Shown in pieces: positions 15,392 through 24,746 of a stretch of DNA of 64,000 nucleotides. The first letter of the stretch is position 1. Every line of letters begins with the position of its first letter. Location: contig CAVSPW010000005.1 of assembly GCA_963729935.1 (NCBI GenBank), forward strand, positions 248,001-312,000, read 5' to 3'. This stretch comes from CAIKMD01 sp963729935 (GTDB taxonomy: Bacteria > Pseudomonadota > Alphaproteobacteria > ATCC43930 > CGMCC-115725). The notes beneath the pieces were generated by a model that made no database searches, had not been told where the DNA came from, and was given only the letters and a program-made list of their open reading frames with translations. The translations under genes and the position numbers were made by a program.

Positions 15392-16402
15392 ATGAAGCTC
15401 GCCACCATCCTCGTGACGATTGTCGGGCTCATTCTCGGCACCTTCATCGTCGGCTATTACGGTTTCGGTGCGGTCGCCAACGCGCTCGGGACGATCGGCT
15501 GGGGCGGATTTCTTATCGTCTGCGCCTATCACCTCGTCCTGATGACAATGCTCGGCTTCGGCTGGTCCGTCATCGCGCCGCCCCCGCACCGTCGCATCCA
15601 TGCCTATCTCTGGGGCCGGATCGTGCGCGATTCGGGTTCCGAGGTTCTGCCGCTCTCGCAGGTCGGCGGATTCATCATGGGCGCGCGCGCGGCGACCCTG
15701 TTCGGGCCCTCGATGACGCTGGCCTTCGCCTCGACCGTCGTCGACGTGACGATCGAGGTCATGGCGCAGCTCGGCTATACCGCGGTCGGGCTTGCCCTGC
15801 TGGTTCAGCTCCATCCCGACGCGAGTCTCATCTATCCCGTGGCGATCGGCATCGCGATCGGCGTCGTCGTGATTCTGGCCTTCGTGCTGTTGCAGCGGCG
15901 CGGCGCGGCTTTCGTCGAGCGGATGAGCGAACGGATCGCGGCGAGCTGGTTGCCGGGCGCCGCCGCGCGGGCGAAGCCCTTGCAGCAGGCGCTCGACGCC
16001 ATTTATGCGCGGCGCGGCGGCCTCGTCGCCGGATTCGCGATCCATCTCGCCGGCTGGTTTGCCAACGCGATCGAGGCTTGGCTCGCCCTGCACTTCATGG
16101 GCGTCGATCTCGGCATCGGCGCCGTCCTCGCGATCGAAAGCCTGCTTTACGCGATCCGGAGCGTCGCCTTCGCGGTGCCGAACGCGGTCGGCGTTCAGGA
16201 GGGCGCCTATGTGATGCTCGGCGGCCTCTTCGGCCTGCCGCCGGACATGGCTCTGGCGCTCTCGCTCTTGAAGCGCGGCCGCGATCTGACGATCGGCATA
16301 CCGGCGCTGCTCGCCTGGCAGGCGCTCGAGGGCGGCGCGCTGTTCCGGCGCCGCGGCGCGGCGCCGGTTCGCGTCGACCGGGACGGCGGGACCGTACCGT
16401 GA
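15392..16402 (+). CDS. HpnL-like membrane protein (lysylphosphatidylglycerol synthase TM-region family)
   Basis: A 336-residue protein with about eight membrane helices. RIVRDSGSEVLPLSQVGGFI is the conserved cytoplasmic/membrane motif of HpnL, a hopanoid-cluster membrane protein of the family related to the MprF flippase region; AVPNAVGVQEGAYVMLG is the second conserved block. HpnL family members probably move lipids or act in lipid export. No hopanoid biosynthesis genes occur in the window, so the link is by family only. Its stop overlaps the GTG start of the DMT transporter (GTGA), suggesting co-expression with it. It follows the diiron gene by 37 bp on the same strand. Confidence 0.72.
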   Translation: MKLATILVTIVGLILGTFIVGYYGFGAVANALGTIGWGGFLIVCAYHLVLMTMLGFGWSVIAPPPHRRIHAYLWGRIVRDSGSEVLPLSQVGGFIMGARAATLFGPSMTLAFASTVVDVTIEVMAQLGYTAVGLALLVQLHPDASLIYPVAIGIAIGVVVILAFVLLQRRGAAFVERMSERIAASWLPGAAARAKPLQQALDAIYARRGGLVAGFAIHLAGWFANAIEAWLALHFMGVDLGIGAVLAIESLLYAIRSVAFAVPNAVGVQEGAYVMLGGLFGLPPDMALALSLLKRGRDLTIGIPALLAWQALEGGALFRRRGAAPVRVDRDGGTVP

Positions 16403-17337
16403 CCGCCGAGCCCATCGCCGCGCCGCAGGCTTCCGGGCGCCTTGCCGCCGCCTATCCCTATCTTCTCCTCGCGCTTTGCATGCTGTTATGGTCGGGAAAC
16501 TGGATCATCGGACGGGCCTTGCGCGACACGATGCCTCCGGTCGCGCTGGCATTCTGGCGCTGGTCGGTCGCCGCGCTCGTGGTGGCGCCGTTCGCGCTGC
16601 CGCGGCTCCGAGGCAAGAGCGCGGTGTTGCGCCGGTCCTGGCCCTTGCTGCTCGGCCTCGCCGTCACCGGCGGCGCGCTCTATCAGGTGGCGACCTATTT
16701 CGGGCTGCGGCATACCGAGACGATCAACGCCGCGCTGCTCAACGCGGCGACGCCGCTTTGCATCCTGCTGGCGAGCTGGATCTTCGACGGCGAGCGCGCG
16801 AGCCTGCGCCAATTCCTGGGCATGGCGATCTCGATCGCCGGCGTGCTTGCGATCATGACGCGCGGGGATCTTGGACAATTGGCGGAGCTTCGGTTCAGCA
16901 TCGGCGATCTCGCCATCCTCGCCGTCATGCCGCTCTGGGCGTTCTATAACGTGATGCTGCGGCGCCGGCCGCCCGAGATCGACAATATCGAGTTGATCTT
17001 CCTTCTGAGCGTGTTCGGGGTCGCGGCGCTCGCGCCGGCCTACTTGACCGAAAGCCTCTATTTCCAGGCGGCGCCGCTATCATGGCTGACCGTCGGCGCC
17101 TCGATCTATACCGGCGCCTTCGCTTCGGTTGCCGCCTATCTGTGCTGGAATATCGGCGTCGAGCGCGTCGGGCCGAACCGCGCCGGAATGACCACCTATC
17201 TGCTGCCCGCCTTTGCAACGGTGCTCGCGGTGCTGATCCTCGGCGAGGAACTGCATCTCTTCCATGCCGTCGGCGTCGTCACGATCCTGTTCGGGATCTG
17301 GCTCGCGACCAGCGCGCGACGGCGCCGACCCGTCTAA
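16399..17337 (+). CDS. EamA/DMT-superfamily transporter
   Basis: A 312-residue protein with ten hydrophobic helices in two EamA repeats, starting YPYLLLALCMLLWSGNWIIG and including RHTETINAALLNAATPLCIL and ERVGPNRAGMTTYLLPAFAT, typical of drug/metabolite (amino-acid or metabolite efflux) exporters such as the RhaT/EamA group. The GTG start at 16399 is fixed by the 4-bp overlap with the HpnL-like gene. Substrate cannot be read from sequence. Its stop overlaps that of the convergent TPR gene (17334-17337). Confidence 0.87.
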   Translation: MTAEPIAAPQASGRLAAAYPYLLLALCMLLWSGNWIIGRALRDTMPPVALAFWRWSVAALVVAPFALPRLRGKSAVLRRSWPLLLGLAVTGGALYQVATYFGLRHTETINAALLNAATPLCILLASWIFDGERASLRQFLGMAISIAGVLAIMTRGDLGQLAELRFSIGDLAILAVMPLWAFYNVMLRRRPPEIDNIELIFLLSVFGVAALAPAYLTESLYFQAAPLSWLTVGASIYTGAFASVAAYLCWNIGVERVGPNRAGMTTYLLPAFATVLAVLILGEELHLFHAVGVVTILFGIWLATSARRRRPV

Positions 17338-18695
17338 AGTCTGGCTCGCGCCAGCACCATGCGCTTTGCCGCGTCGAGCGCGCGGGCAATCGCAGGCCGG
17401 CGATAATCCCAGATCGGATCCGGATCGGGCGGGTTCACCACCATCGTCGCATTGGCCTCGAACAAGAGCACGCGTCCGTCGGGCGCGAGGCCGAAATCGA
17501 TTCCCGCATAATCGAGCTCCAGAACCTGTGCGATGCGCCGAAGCGCGGCGATCGCCGGCTTGCCGAGCACGGATTCCATGTCGTCGAGAAAGCGCCGCTC
17601 CTCCGCGCGATGAGCTTCGCTCGCGGCCATGTCAGCGGTGAAATAATGCACCTTCCACTCGGCCGAAATCGCAAGATGCAAGGGATAGAGCACGCCGTCG
17701 ATGATCATCACGCGGTATTTGCGCGCCAGCCCGTCCGCACCGCGCGCATCGAGATATTCGAACGCCAGGATTTCATCGCCGGGCAATGCGGCAAGCGCGG
17801 CGGCGATCTCGTCCGGACGTTCGACGCGCAGGAAATGCCGGCCGGTGTGGAAGCCCGGCGCGCGCAAGAGCAGAGGGAAGCGCAAATCCGTGGCGGCAAG
17901 CAGCGCCGGCCTCGACAGCGTCCCGATCGCCGGCACGACGAGACCGCGGATGGAGGCGAGGCGGCGCGCATTGGCGGCGCGCCCGGTCGCGCGCACCTGG
18001 GCCGGCGGATTGACGATCGGCGCCTTGCTGAGCGCGACGATCGCCTCGGCCTGCGCCAAAGCCTCCCCGCACAGATCGGCGTCGCCGATCGCGTTGACGA
18101 TCACCGCATGTGGCGGCAAGGGCTCGCGCGAATCATGGAACTCGGCATAGAGCGCCGAGATCGCGAAGATGCGGTCGTCGAGCCATTGCTCGGTCGGGAT
18201 GTTGCCGCCTTTGGCCGAGACCAGCAGCAACAGGGGCACGGAGGGCGCGGTGCCGCGATAGCGCTTGGTCGCGAGCGCGTGACCCGCAAAGCCTTTGCGC
18301 CAATGGGGTTCGGCGGCTTCGGCCTCGGCAAGCTCGGTCAGGACCCGCGCCATGCCCTGATGCGCTTGCGCGAAATCGGGATCGGTTCCGAGCGCCGCCT
18401 CGTATTGCGCGCGCGCCGCGTCGAACTCGCCCGCCTCGAGCAGCAGATTGCCGAGATTGACCCGCGCCATGGGTTTGTCGGGATGGCAGCGCACGGCCTG
18501 CTCGTAGGCAGTGCGTGCGGCGGAGCGATGCCCGCTTGCATAAGCCAAGGCGCCGAGCTCGCAGAGCGCGTCGAAATGCGCGGGATCGCGGCGCAGCAGA
18601 TCGAGATAGATCGCCTTCGCCGCCTCGTCTTCGCCGCGCGCGGCGCGTCGACGCGCGCGCGCAAGGAATTCCGCGTTGGCGTCGTCCGCGCTCAC
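17334..18695 (-). CDS. TPR repeat plus C-terminal ATP-grasp-like protein
   Basis: A 453-residue protein. Residues 1-135 form three to four tetratricopeptide repeats (AIYLDLLRRDPAHFDALCEL, ARVNLGNLLLEAGEFDAARA, QYEAALGTDPDFAQAHQGMA). The remainder resembles an ATP-grasp fold: VPAIGTLSRPALLAATDLRF-like nucleotide region, a conserved Lys segment in FPLLLRAPGFHTGRHF, and a C-terminal LDYAGIDFGLAPDGRVLLFE followed by ANATMV, matching the Mg-ATP Asp/Glu/Asn motif. ATP-grasp enzymes join a carboxylate to an amine or thiol, so a peptide-like ligase is possible. GTG 18695 overlaps the cyclase stop by 4 bp (GTGA). Exact function unknown. Confidence 0.7.
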   Translation of the reverse strand: MSADDANAEFLARARRRAARGEDEAAKAIYLDLLRRDPAHFDALCELGALAYASGHRSAARTAYEQAVRCHPDKPMARVNLGNLLLEAGEFDAARAQYEAALGTDPDFAQAHQGMARVLTELAEAEAAEPHWRKGFAGHALATKRYRGTAPSVPLLLLVSAKGGNIPTEQWLDDRIFAISALYAEFHDSREPLPPHAVIVNAIGDADLCGEALAQAEAIVALSKAPIVNPPAQVRATGRAANARRLASIRGLVVPAIGTLSRPALLAATDLRFPLLLRAPGFHTGRHFLRVERPDEIAAALAALPGDEILAFEYLDARGADGLARKYRVMIIDGVLYPLHLAISAEWKVHYFTADMAASEAHRAEERRFLDDMESVLGKPAIAALRRIAQVLELDYAGIDFGLAPDGRVLLFEANATMVVNPPDPDPIWDYRRPAIARALDAAKRMVLARARL

Positions 18696-19489
18696 GGCAG
18701 GATCGCGAAGACCCGGGCGGGAAATCCGGTGCCGTTCTCGATATCCGGCCAAGTGACCGAGACGAGCGCGCCGGTCGCCGGCACCTTATCGAGATTGGCC
18801 AGGAGCTCGATCTGATAATGATCGGTGCCGAGGATGTAGCTCTCGAGCGAATAATCGTCCTTGCTGGTGGCGAGCCCCGGATCGGTATCGGTGGTCTCGT
18901 GACCGGAGGCCGTGACGTGCCGCACCTCGTAGAGATAGTTGAGCGCTGCGAGGGTCCAGCCCGGATAATGCGCGATGCCCTGCGCGTCCAGATTTTTCAT
19001 CGCGGCCTGATCGGGCCAGCGCTTCGACCAATCGGTGCGCATCGCAACGAACGCGCCTTTGGGAACGGCGCCGTGCTGGGCTTCCCAGGCCTTCACGTCC
19101 TTGAGGCTCAAAACGTAATCCGGATTCTTGGCGACCTGGCGGTGGACGTCGATCACGACCAGGGGCAGCAGCATCTCTTTTACCGGAATCTTGTCGGCCG
19201 TGCGCGCGCCCTTGTGGAAATGCACCGGCGGGTCGACATGCGTGCCCCATTGCCCGACATGGCAGAAGAGCTCGGCGCGGAATCCGTCCTTGTCGTAATC
19301 ATAGATGACCTTGCGGGTCATCGGCTCGAATCCCTTCCAATGCGGGATATCGGTATCGAAAGGATGGGTGAGATCGACCCATTTCTTCGCCTGCAAGGTC
19401 GCGTAGAGATCCCAAAGGCTCGCTGCCCGCGCCGCGACGGGCGTCGCAATGAGTGCCGCCGCCATCACCCAACCCATTGCCGCGCGCAT
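18692..19489 (-). CDS. Exported cyclase-family (kynurenine formamidase-like) hydrolase
   Basis: A 265-residue protein with a signal peptide (MGWVMAAALIATPVAARA) followed by the cyclase/KynB-like fold. The metal-binding signature is present as GQWGTHVDPPVHF (the family's HxGTHxDxPxH), with VDLTHPFDTDIPHW near the start. The family includes arylformamidase (kynurenine formamidase) and other amide hydrolases, mostly cytoplasmic; export is notable. ATG 19489 was preferred because GGAGG stands 5 nt upstream; a TGATG overlap at 19501 gives an alternative four residues longer. It lies between 5-oxoprolinase and the TPR/ATP-grasp gene in one operon. Confidence 0.83.
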   Translation of the reverse strand: MRAAMGWVMAAALIATPVAARAASLWDLYATLQAKKWVDLTHPFDTDIPHWKGFEPMTRKVIYDYDKDGFRAELFCHVGQWGTHVDPPVHFHKGARTADKIPVKEMLLPLVVIDVHRQVAKNPDYVLSLKDVKAWEAQHGAVPKGAFVAMRTDWSKRWPDQAAMKNLDAQGIAHYPGWTLAALNYLYEVRHVTASGHETTDTDPGLATSKDDYSLESYILGTDHYQIELLANLDKVPATGALVSVTWPDIENGTGFPARVFAILP

Positions 19490-19500
19490 TCTCGCCTCCA

Positions 19501-22500
19501 TCAGCCCCTGCCGTAACCGCCGCCGCCCGGCGTTTCGATCACGAACGCATCGCCGGGACGCATCTCGACGACATGCGTGCCGCCGAATTCCTCGCGCGTT
19601 CCGTTCGCGCGCTCGACCAAATTCCGCCCGACGGCGCCGGGGCCGCCGCCTTCGAGCCCATAGGGCGGTACCTTGCGATGGCTCGACAAGATCGCCGCGA
19701 TCATCGCCTCGCGAAAACGGATCCGGCGCACCACGCCGTCGCCGCCGCGCCATTTGCCGGCGCCGCCCGAGCCATGCCGGATAGCGAAGGACTCAAGCAC
19801 GACCGGAAAGCGCCATTCGAGAATTTCCGGATCGGTCAGGCGCGTGTTGGTCATATGGGTGTGGACGGCGGCGGTGCCGTCGAAGCCCGGCCCCGCGCCC
19901 GAGCCGCCGCAGATCGTCTCGTAATATTGGTGGCGCTCATTGCCGAAGGTGAAATTGTTCATCGTGCCTTGCGCCGCCGCCATCACGCCGAGCGCGCCGT
20001 ACAGCGCATCCGTCACCCATTGCGAAGTTTCGACATTGCCGGCGACGACCGCAGCCGGATAAGTCGGATTGAGCATCGAGCCCGGCGGAATGATGACCTC
20101 GAGCGGCTTCAGGCAGCCGCCGTTCAAGGGAATCTCGTCGTCGATCAAGGTGCGAAAGACATAGAGCACGGCCGCCATGCAGATGGCGGAGGGCGCGTTG
20201 AAGTTGGTGGGCAATTGCGCACTCGTGCCGGTGAAGTCGATCACCGCGCGCTCGGCCGCGTGATCGACCGAGACCCGGACGCAAATCCGCGCGCCGTCAT
20301 CCATGACATAGGTGAAAGCGCCGCTCTTCAGCCGCCCCAGCACGCGCTTCACCGCCGACTCGGCGTTGTCCTGGACGTGACGCATATAGGCTTCGACCAC
20401 GTCTTGGCCGAAATGGCGCACCATGCGGTGCAGCTCCTGCACGCCTTTCTCGCTTGCCGCGATTTGGGCCTTGAAATCGGCGATGTTCTGCGCCGGATTT
20501 CGCGCCGGGTATTTGGCCTGCATCAGGAGCGCCTGGGTTTCCGCCTCGCGAAAGCGCCCTTCCTCGACGAGGAGGAAATCGTCGATCAGCACGCCCTCCT
20601 CCTCGACATCGCGGCTCCCGGGCGGCATCGAGCCCGGCGTGATGCCGCCGATATCGGCGTGGTGACCGCGCGAGGCGACATAGAAGATCGGCTCGCCCTC
20701 GCCGCCTGTGTCCGCCTCGGCAAAGACCGGCGTGATCACCGTGATGTCGGGCAGATGCGTGCCGCCATGATAGGGCGCATTCAGCGCGTAGACGTCGCCC
20801 GGCCTCACACGGCGGCCCGCGCCGCCGGGCGCATGCGCGCGGATGATGGCGCGCACGCTTTCGCCCATCGAGCCCAGATGCACGGGGATGTGCGGCGCGT
20901 TCGCGATGAGCCATCCCGCGCGGTCGAACAAGGCGCAGGAGAAATCCAAGCGCTCCTTGATGTTGACGGAATAGGCCGTGTTCTGGAGCGCCGTCCCCAT
21001 CTGCTCGGCGATGGCCATGAAGAGGTTGTTGAAAACCTCGAGCATCACCGGATCGACATCGGTGCCGATGGCGACGCGGCGCGGCAGCGGCATCACGCGC
21101 TCCATCACCAGATAGCGCCGCGCATCGAGCGCCGCGCGCCAGCCCGCATCGACGATCGTGGTCGCGGTCGCCTCGCGGATGATCGCGGGTCCGAGCACGC
21201 TCTGTCCCAGCCGCATCGCATCGCGGTCATAGATCGGCGCGTCGTGCACCGCATCGCCGCTGAAGAGCGCGACGATCGCCAGCGGCGCGGCAGGAAGGCC
21301 GCTCGGGCCTTCGACCTTTTCTTCCGCGACATCGCCCGCGCCCACGATCTCGGCCGAGACCGCTTCGACGATGAGCGGCTTCTCGGGCATCAAGAAGCCG
21401 AAGCGCTGTTTATGCGCGGCTTCGAAATTGGCCTTGATCGCCGCCGCATCGCCGAAATCGACGGCGAGCGGCGTATCCGTGCCTTCATATTTGACATGCG
21501 CCTTGCGTAGCACGGCGATGCGATCGGCCGCGACGCCTTGCGCCCGCATCTCGGCGATGCCTTCTTCTGCAAGACGATCAAGCGCACGTGAAACCTCGCC
21601 GAGCATCGCCGTTCCGAGACGAAGCTCGACGGCCTCTTCCTTGATCGCGCGCAAATCGGCGAGCCCCATGCCGTAGGCCGAAAGCACGCCGGCCAGGGGA
21701 TGGACATAGACCCGCTTCATCCCGAGCGTGTCCGCGACCAAGCACGCATGCTGCCCGCCGGCGCCGCCGAAGCAGCACAGCGTGTATTCGGTGACGTCGT
21801 AGCCGCGCTCGATCGAGATCTGCTTGATCGCATTCGCCATATTCTCGACCGCGATCTTGAGGAAGCCCGCGGCGACGGCCTCGGGCGTGCGACGGTCGCC
21901 GCTTCGTTCGGCGATCTCATCGGCAAGGCCCGCGAATTTTTCTTCGACCACCGCGCGATCGAGCTTCTCCGTACCGGAAGGACCGAACAGCGCGGGAAAA
22001 TAGTCGGGCTGCAGCCGGCCGAGCATGAGATTGCAATCGGTCACGGTGAGCGGGCCGCCGCGGCGATAGCAGGCCGGACCGGGATTGGCTCCGGCGGATT
22101 CGGGGCCCACGCGATAGCGCGCGCCGTCGAAGAAGCAGATCGAGCCGCCGCCCGCCGCCACGGTATTGATATGCATCATCGGCGCGCGCATGCGCACGCC
22201 CGCGACCAGGGTCTCGAAGCTGCGCTCGAACTCGCCCGCGTAATGCGACACGTCGGTCGAGGTGCCGCCCATGTCGAAGCCGATGATCTTCCGAAAGCCG
22301 CCGCGCTCGGAGGTCCGCGCGGCGCCGACGATGCCGCCGGCCGGGCCCGAGAGGATCGCATCCTTGCCGGCAAAGCGGCGCGCATCGGCGAGCCCGCCAT
22401 TCGATTGCATGAAGAGAAGCCGCACCCCGCCCAGCGCATCGGCGATCCGGTCGACATAGCGTTTGAGAATCGGCGAGAGATAGGCATCGACCACGGTGGT

Positions 22501-23130
22501 GTCGCCGCGGCTGACCAGCTTCATCAGGGGACTGACGCGATGGCTGACCGAGATCTGGTTGAAGCCCAGCGCGCGCGCCAGATCGGCGACGCGCGCCTCA
22601 TGTTCGGGAAAGCGATAGCCATGCATGAAGACGATGGCGGCGGCGCGGATGCCGTCGGCGTAAGCCTTTGTCAGCGCGGCGCGCGCGGCATCGAGATCGA
22701 GCGGCGTCAGCACCTCGCCCGAAGCCGAGACGCGCTCTTTGACCTCGGCCACGCGCTCATAGAGAAGCTCGGGCAGGACGATGTGGCGCGCGAAGAGCTT
22801 GGGGCGGTTTTGATAGCCGATGCGCAGCGCGTCGCCGAAGCCTTCGGTGATGACGAGCAACGTGCGCTCGCCCTTGCGCTCGAGCAGCGCGTTGGTCGCG
22901 ACCGTGGTCCCCATCTTGACCGCGTCGATCGCCTGCACCGGCAAGGGCGCGTCCGGCGCGAGGCCAAGGATCGCGCGAATGCCCTCGATCGCCGCGTCGC
23001 GATAGCGTTCGGGATTTTCCGAGAGCAGCTTCTTGGTGACGAGCGCGCCGTCCGGCGCCCGCGCGACGATGTCGGTGAAAGTCCCGCCGCGATCGATCCA
23101 GAATTGCCAGCCCGAAGCGGTGCCGCCCAT
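19501..23130 (-). CDS. 5-oxoprolinase / hydantoinase A-B fusion
   Basis: A 1209-residue protein, the usual length of fused 5-oxoprolinases. Residues 1-~680 are HyuA-like (WIDRGGTFTDIVARAPDG, DMGGTSTDVSHY, GGAGGQHACLVADTLG, an actin-like ATPase core). Residues ~690-1205 are HyuB-like (DPVMLEVFNNLFMAIAEQMG, NAPHIPVHLGSMGESVRAI, GGTHLPDITVITPVF). The family cleaves 5-oxoproline to glutamate with ATP, or hydrolyses hydantoins or N-substituted amides. ATG 23130 starts right at the conserved N terminus. It is 18 bp downstream of the enoyl-CoA hydratase gene and overlaps or abuts the cyclase. Whether the substrate is 5-oxoproline or a related cyclic amide is not decidable here. Confidence 0.92.
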   Translation of the reverse strand: MGGTASGWQFWIDRGGTFTDIVARAPDGALVTKKLLSENPERYRDAAIEGIRAILGLAPDAPLPVQAIDAVKMGTTVATNALLERKGERTLLVITEGFGDALRIGYQNRPKLFARHIVLPELLYERVAEVKERVSASGEVLTPLDLDAARAALTKAYADGIRAAAIVFMHGYRFPEHEARVADLARALGFNQISVSHRVSPLMKLVSRGDTTVVDAYLSPILKRYVDRIADALGGVRLLFMQSNGGLADARRFAGKDAILSGPAGGIVGAARTSERGGFRKIIGFDMGGTSTDVSHYAGEFERSFETLVAGVRMRAPMMHINTVAAGGGSICFFDGARYRVGPESAGANPGPACYRRGGPLTVTDCNLMLGRLQPDYFPALFGPSGTEKLDRAVVEEKFAGLADEIAERSGDRRTPEAVAAGFLKIAVENMANAIKQISIERGYDVTEYTLCCFGGAGGQHACLVADTLGMKRVYVHPLAGVLSAYGMGLADLRAIKEEAVELRLGTAMLGEVSRALDRLAEEGIAEMRAQGVAADRIAVLRKAHVKYEGTDTPLAVDFGDAAAIKANFEAAHKQRFGFLMPEKPLIVEAVSAEIVGAGDVAEEKVEGPSGLPAAPLAIVALFSGDAVHDAPIYDRDAMRLGQSVLGPAIIREATATTIVDAGWRAALDARRYLVMERVMPLPRRVAIGTDVDPVMLEVFNNLFMAIAEQMGTALQNTAYSVNIKERLDFSCALFDRAGWLIANAPHIPVHLGSMGESVRAIIRAHAPGGAGRRVRPGDVYALNAPYHGGTHLPDITVITPVFAEADTGGEGEPIFYVASRGHHADIGGITPGSMPPGSRDVEEEGVLIDDFLLVEEGRFREAETQALLMQAKYPARNPAQNIADFKAQIAASEKGVQELHRMVRHFGQDVVEAYMRHVQDNAESAVKRVLGRLKSGAFTYVMDDGARICVRVSVDHAAERAVIDFTGTSAQLPTNFNAPSAICMAAVLYVFRTLIDDEIPLNGGCLKPLEVIIPPGSMLNPTYPAAVVAGNVETSQWVTDALYGALGVMAAAQGTMNNFTFGNERHQYYETICGGSGAGPGFDGTAAVHTHMTNTRLTDPEILEWRFPVVLESFAIRHGSGGAGKWRGGDGVVRRIRFREAMIAAILSSHRKVPPYGLEGGGPGAVGRNLVERANGTREEFGGTHVVEMRPGDAFVIETPGGGGYGRG

Positions 23131-23148
23131 GCGCCGGCGCGGTTCCGG

Positions 23149-23943
23149 TCAGCGGCCCCGGAATTGGGGTTTGCGCTTTTCGCCAAAGGCGCGCCGGCCC
23201 TCGGCGAAGTCCTCGCTCTCCATGCACAAATTTCCGAGCGCCTCGCATTTGGCGCGATCCATGTCCGCGCGTGGCTTCACGATCTCCGCGATCACGCCCT
23301 TGGCGGCCGCGATCGAGAGCGGCGCGTTTTCGGCCAGATTCGCGCAATAGGAGCGCGTGAAGGCTTCGAGCTCGCCCTCGGCGACGGCGCGGTTGACGAG
23401 GCCCATCGCCTGCGCCTCGACCGCGTTGAACTGGCGCGCGGTGTAGAGCATTTCCTTGGCGAAGGCCGGACCGACCAGATCGACGACCTTTTGCACGCCG
23501 GCCAAGGTATAGGCGATGCCGAGCTTCGCCGCCGGAATGCCGAGCCGCGCGGTGTCGGCCGCAAGCCGCAAATCGCAATGCAGCGCCACCAGCAAGCCAC
23601 CGCCCAGACAATAGCCGCGAATCATGGCGATGGTCGGCTTGGTGCAATTCTCGAGCGCCGCCAGGGCCGCGCGCATATTGGCGCCGTCCTGGGCCGCGGC
23701 TTCGGCGGAAGCGCGACGCTCCTCGAAGCGGTTGATGTCGGCGCCCGAGATGAAGGCCTTCTCGCCCGCGCCCTTCAAAACCACGACGCGGATCGCGGGA
23801 TCGCGCTCGAAATGATCGACGATCGCCGGAATCGCGGCCCACATATCGGCCGACATGGCGTTCAGCTTCGCCGGATTGTTGAAAATCATCCATCCGATCG
23901 CCCCATCCGTTTCGGCGATCATGCGTTCGCTCGGCGAAATCAT
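23149..23943 (-). CDS. Enoyl-CoA hydratase/isomerase family protein
   Basis: A 264-residue crotonase-fold protein: FNNPAKLNAMSADMW near the N terminus, KAFISGADINRFEE (oxyanion-hole loop), and RGYCLGGGLLVALHCDLRLA (second oxyanion segment). The pair of Glu residues used by classical hydratases is not obvious (the second loop reads KLGIAYTLAGVQ), so another crotonase reaction is possible. GCAGGAGGAG upstream supports ATG 23943. It is first in the minus-strand operon with 5-oxoprolinase and is divergent from the amidase gene. Confidence 0.87.
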   Translation of the reverse strand: MISPSERMIAETDGAIGWMIFNNPAKLNAMSADMWAAIPAIVDHFERDPAIRVVVLKGAGEKAFISGADINRFEERRASAEAAAQDGANMRAALAALENCTKPTIAMIRGYCLGGGLLVALHCDLRLAADTARLGIPAAKLGIAYTLAGVQKVVDLVGPAFAKEMLYTARQFNAVEAQAMGLVNRAVAEGELEAFTRSYCANLAENAPLSIAAAKGVIAEIVKPRADMDRAKCEALGNLCMESEDFAEGRRAFGEKRKPQFRGR

Positions 23944-24044
23944 CGTGTTCTCCTCCTGCGCTCATGGCAAAAATAGACCCCGGCGCGGCCCCAAGTCCAC
24001 GAAGCCTTCGGCGCGGATGGCCCCCGCATGCTATGCATGGCGCG

Positions 24045-24746
24045 ATGCGCATCGTGGATCGTCCCTCGCCCAATTTCGACGCGCGGCCCGGTGCCGGCGG
24101 GGTCGGCATGCTGATCCTGCATTACACCGGCATGAAGACCGCCGCGGCGGCGCTCGACCGGCTTTGCGATCCCGGCGCCAAGGTCAGCGCGCATTACCTC
24201 GTCGAGGAAGACGGCGCGGTCTGGCGCCTGGTCGATGAAGCGCAACGCGCCTGGCATGCCGGGGTTTCGTCCTGGCGGGATTGCCGCGACATCAACGGCG
24301 CCTCGATCGGCATCGAGCTGGTCAATCCCGGCCATGAATTCGGCTACCGGCCGTTCCCCGAACGCCAGATGGCGGCGCTCGAGGAATTGGCGCGCGGAAT
24401 CCTGGCGCGCCAACCGATCCCGCCGCGCGCCGTTTTGGGGCACTCCGATGTCGCGCCGCAGAGAAAGCAGGATCCGGGCGAGCTTTTCGACTGGGCGCGT
24501 ATGGGAAAGGCGGGAATCGGTCTGTGGCCGGATTTCGCGCAAGAAGCGCTCGCGATTGAGGCCACCGAACCGCTTCAAGCGGCATTGGGCGCGATCGGCT
24601 ATGACTGCCCGCTCTCCGGAACCCTCGATGCCGCGACCCGGGCGGTGATCACGGCGTTTCAGCGGCATTTCCGCCCGGCCCTTTGCGACGGCTCGCCCGA
24701 TGCCGAGACCCGGCGCCGGATCGCGATTCTGGCTCGCGCGGTTTGA
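24045..24746 (+). CDS. N-acetylmuramoyl-L-alanine amidase with peptidoglycan-binding domain
   Basis: A 233-residue protein of the Amidase_2 (AmpD/AmiD) fold: MLILHYTGM with zinc ligand His26, ISIGIELVNPGH-like ASIGIELVNPG, and LGHSDVAPQRKQDPG with His133 and Asp143. Residues ~175-233 form a PG_binding_1 domain (LSGTLDAATRAVITAFQRHF). It cleaves the amide between MurNAc and L-Ala, in turnover or recycling of wall fragments. No signal peptide is seen from ATG 24045, which favours a cytoplasmic or AmpD-like recycling role, although the extra binding domain is more AmiD-like. It lies just ahead of rnpB and the dcw cluster. Confidence 0.9.
   Translation: MRIVDRPSPNFDARPGAGGVGMLILHYTGMKTAAAALDRLCDPGAKVSAHYLVEEDGAVWRLVDEAQRAWHAGVSSWRDCRDINGASIGIELVNPGHEFGYRPFPERQMAALEELARGILARQPIPPRAVLGHSDVAPQRKQDPGELFDWARMGKAGIGLWPDFAQEALAIEATEPLQAALGAIGYDCPLSGTLDAATRAVITAFQRHFRPALCDGSPDAETRRRIAILARAV

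Noticed and set aside
19453..21510. Long plus-strand open frame opposite 5-oxoprolinase
   Set aside because: Antisense shadow; His/Arg/Ala-rich with no family.
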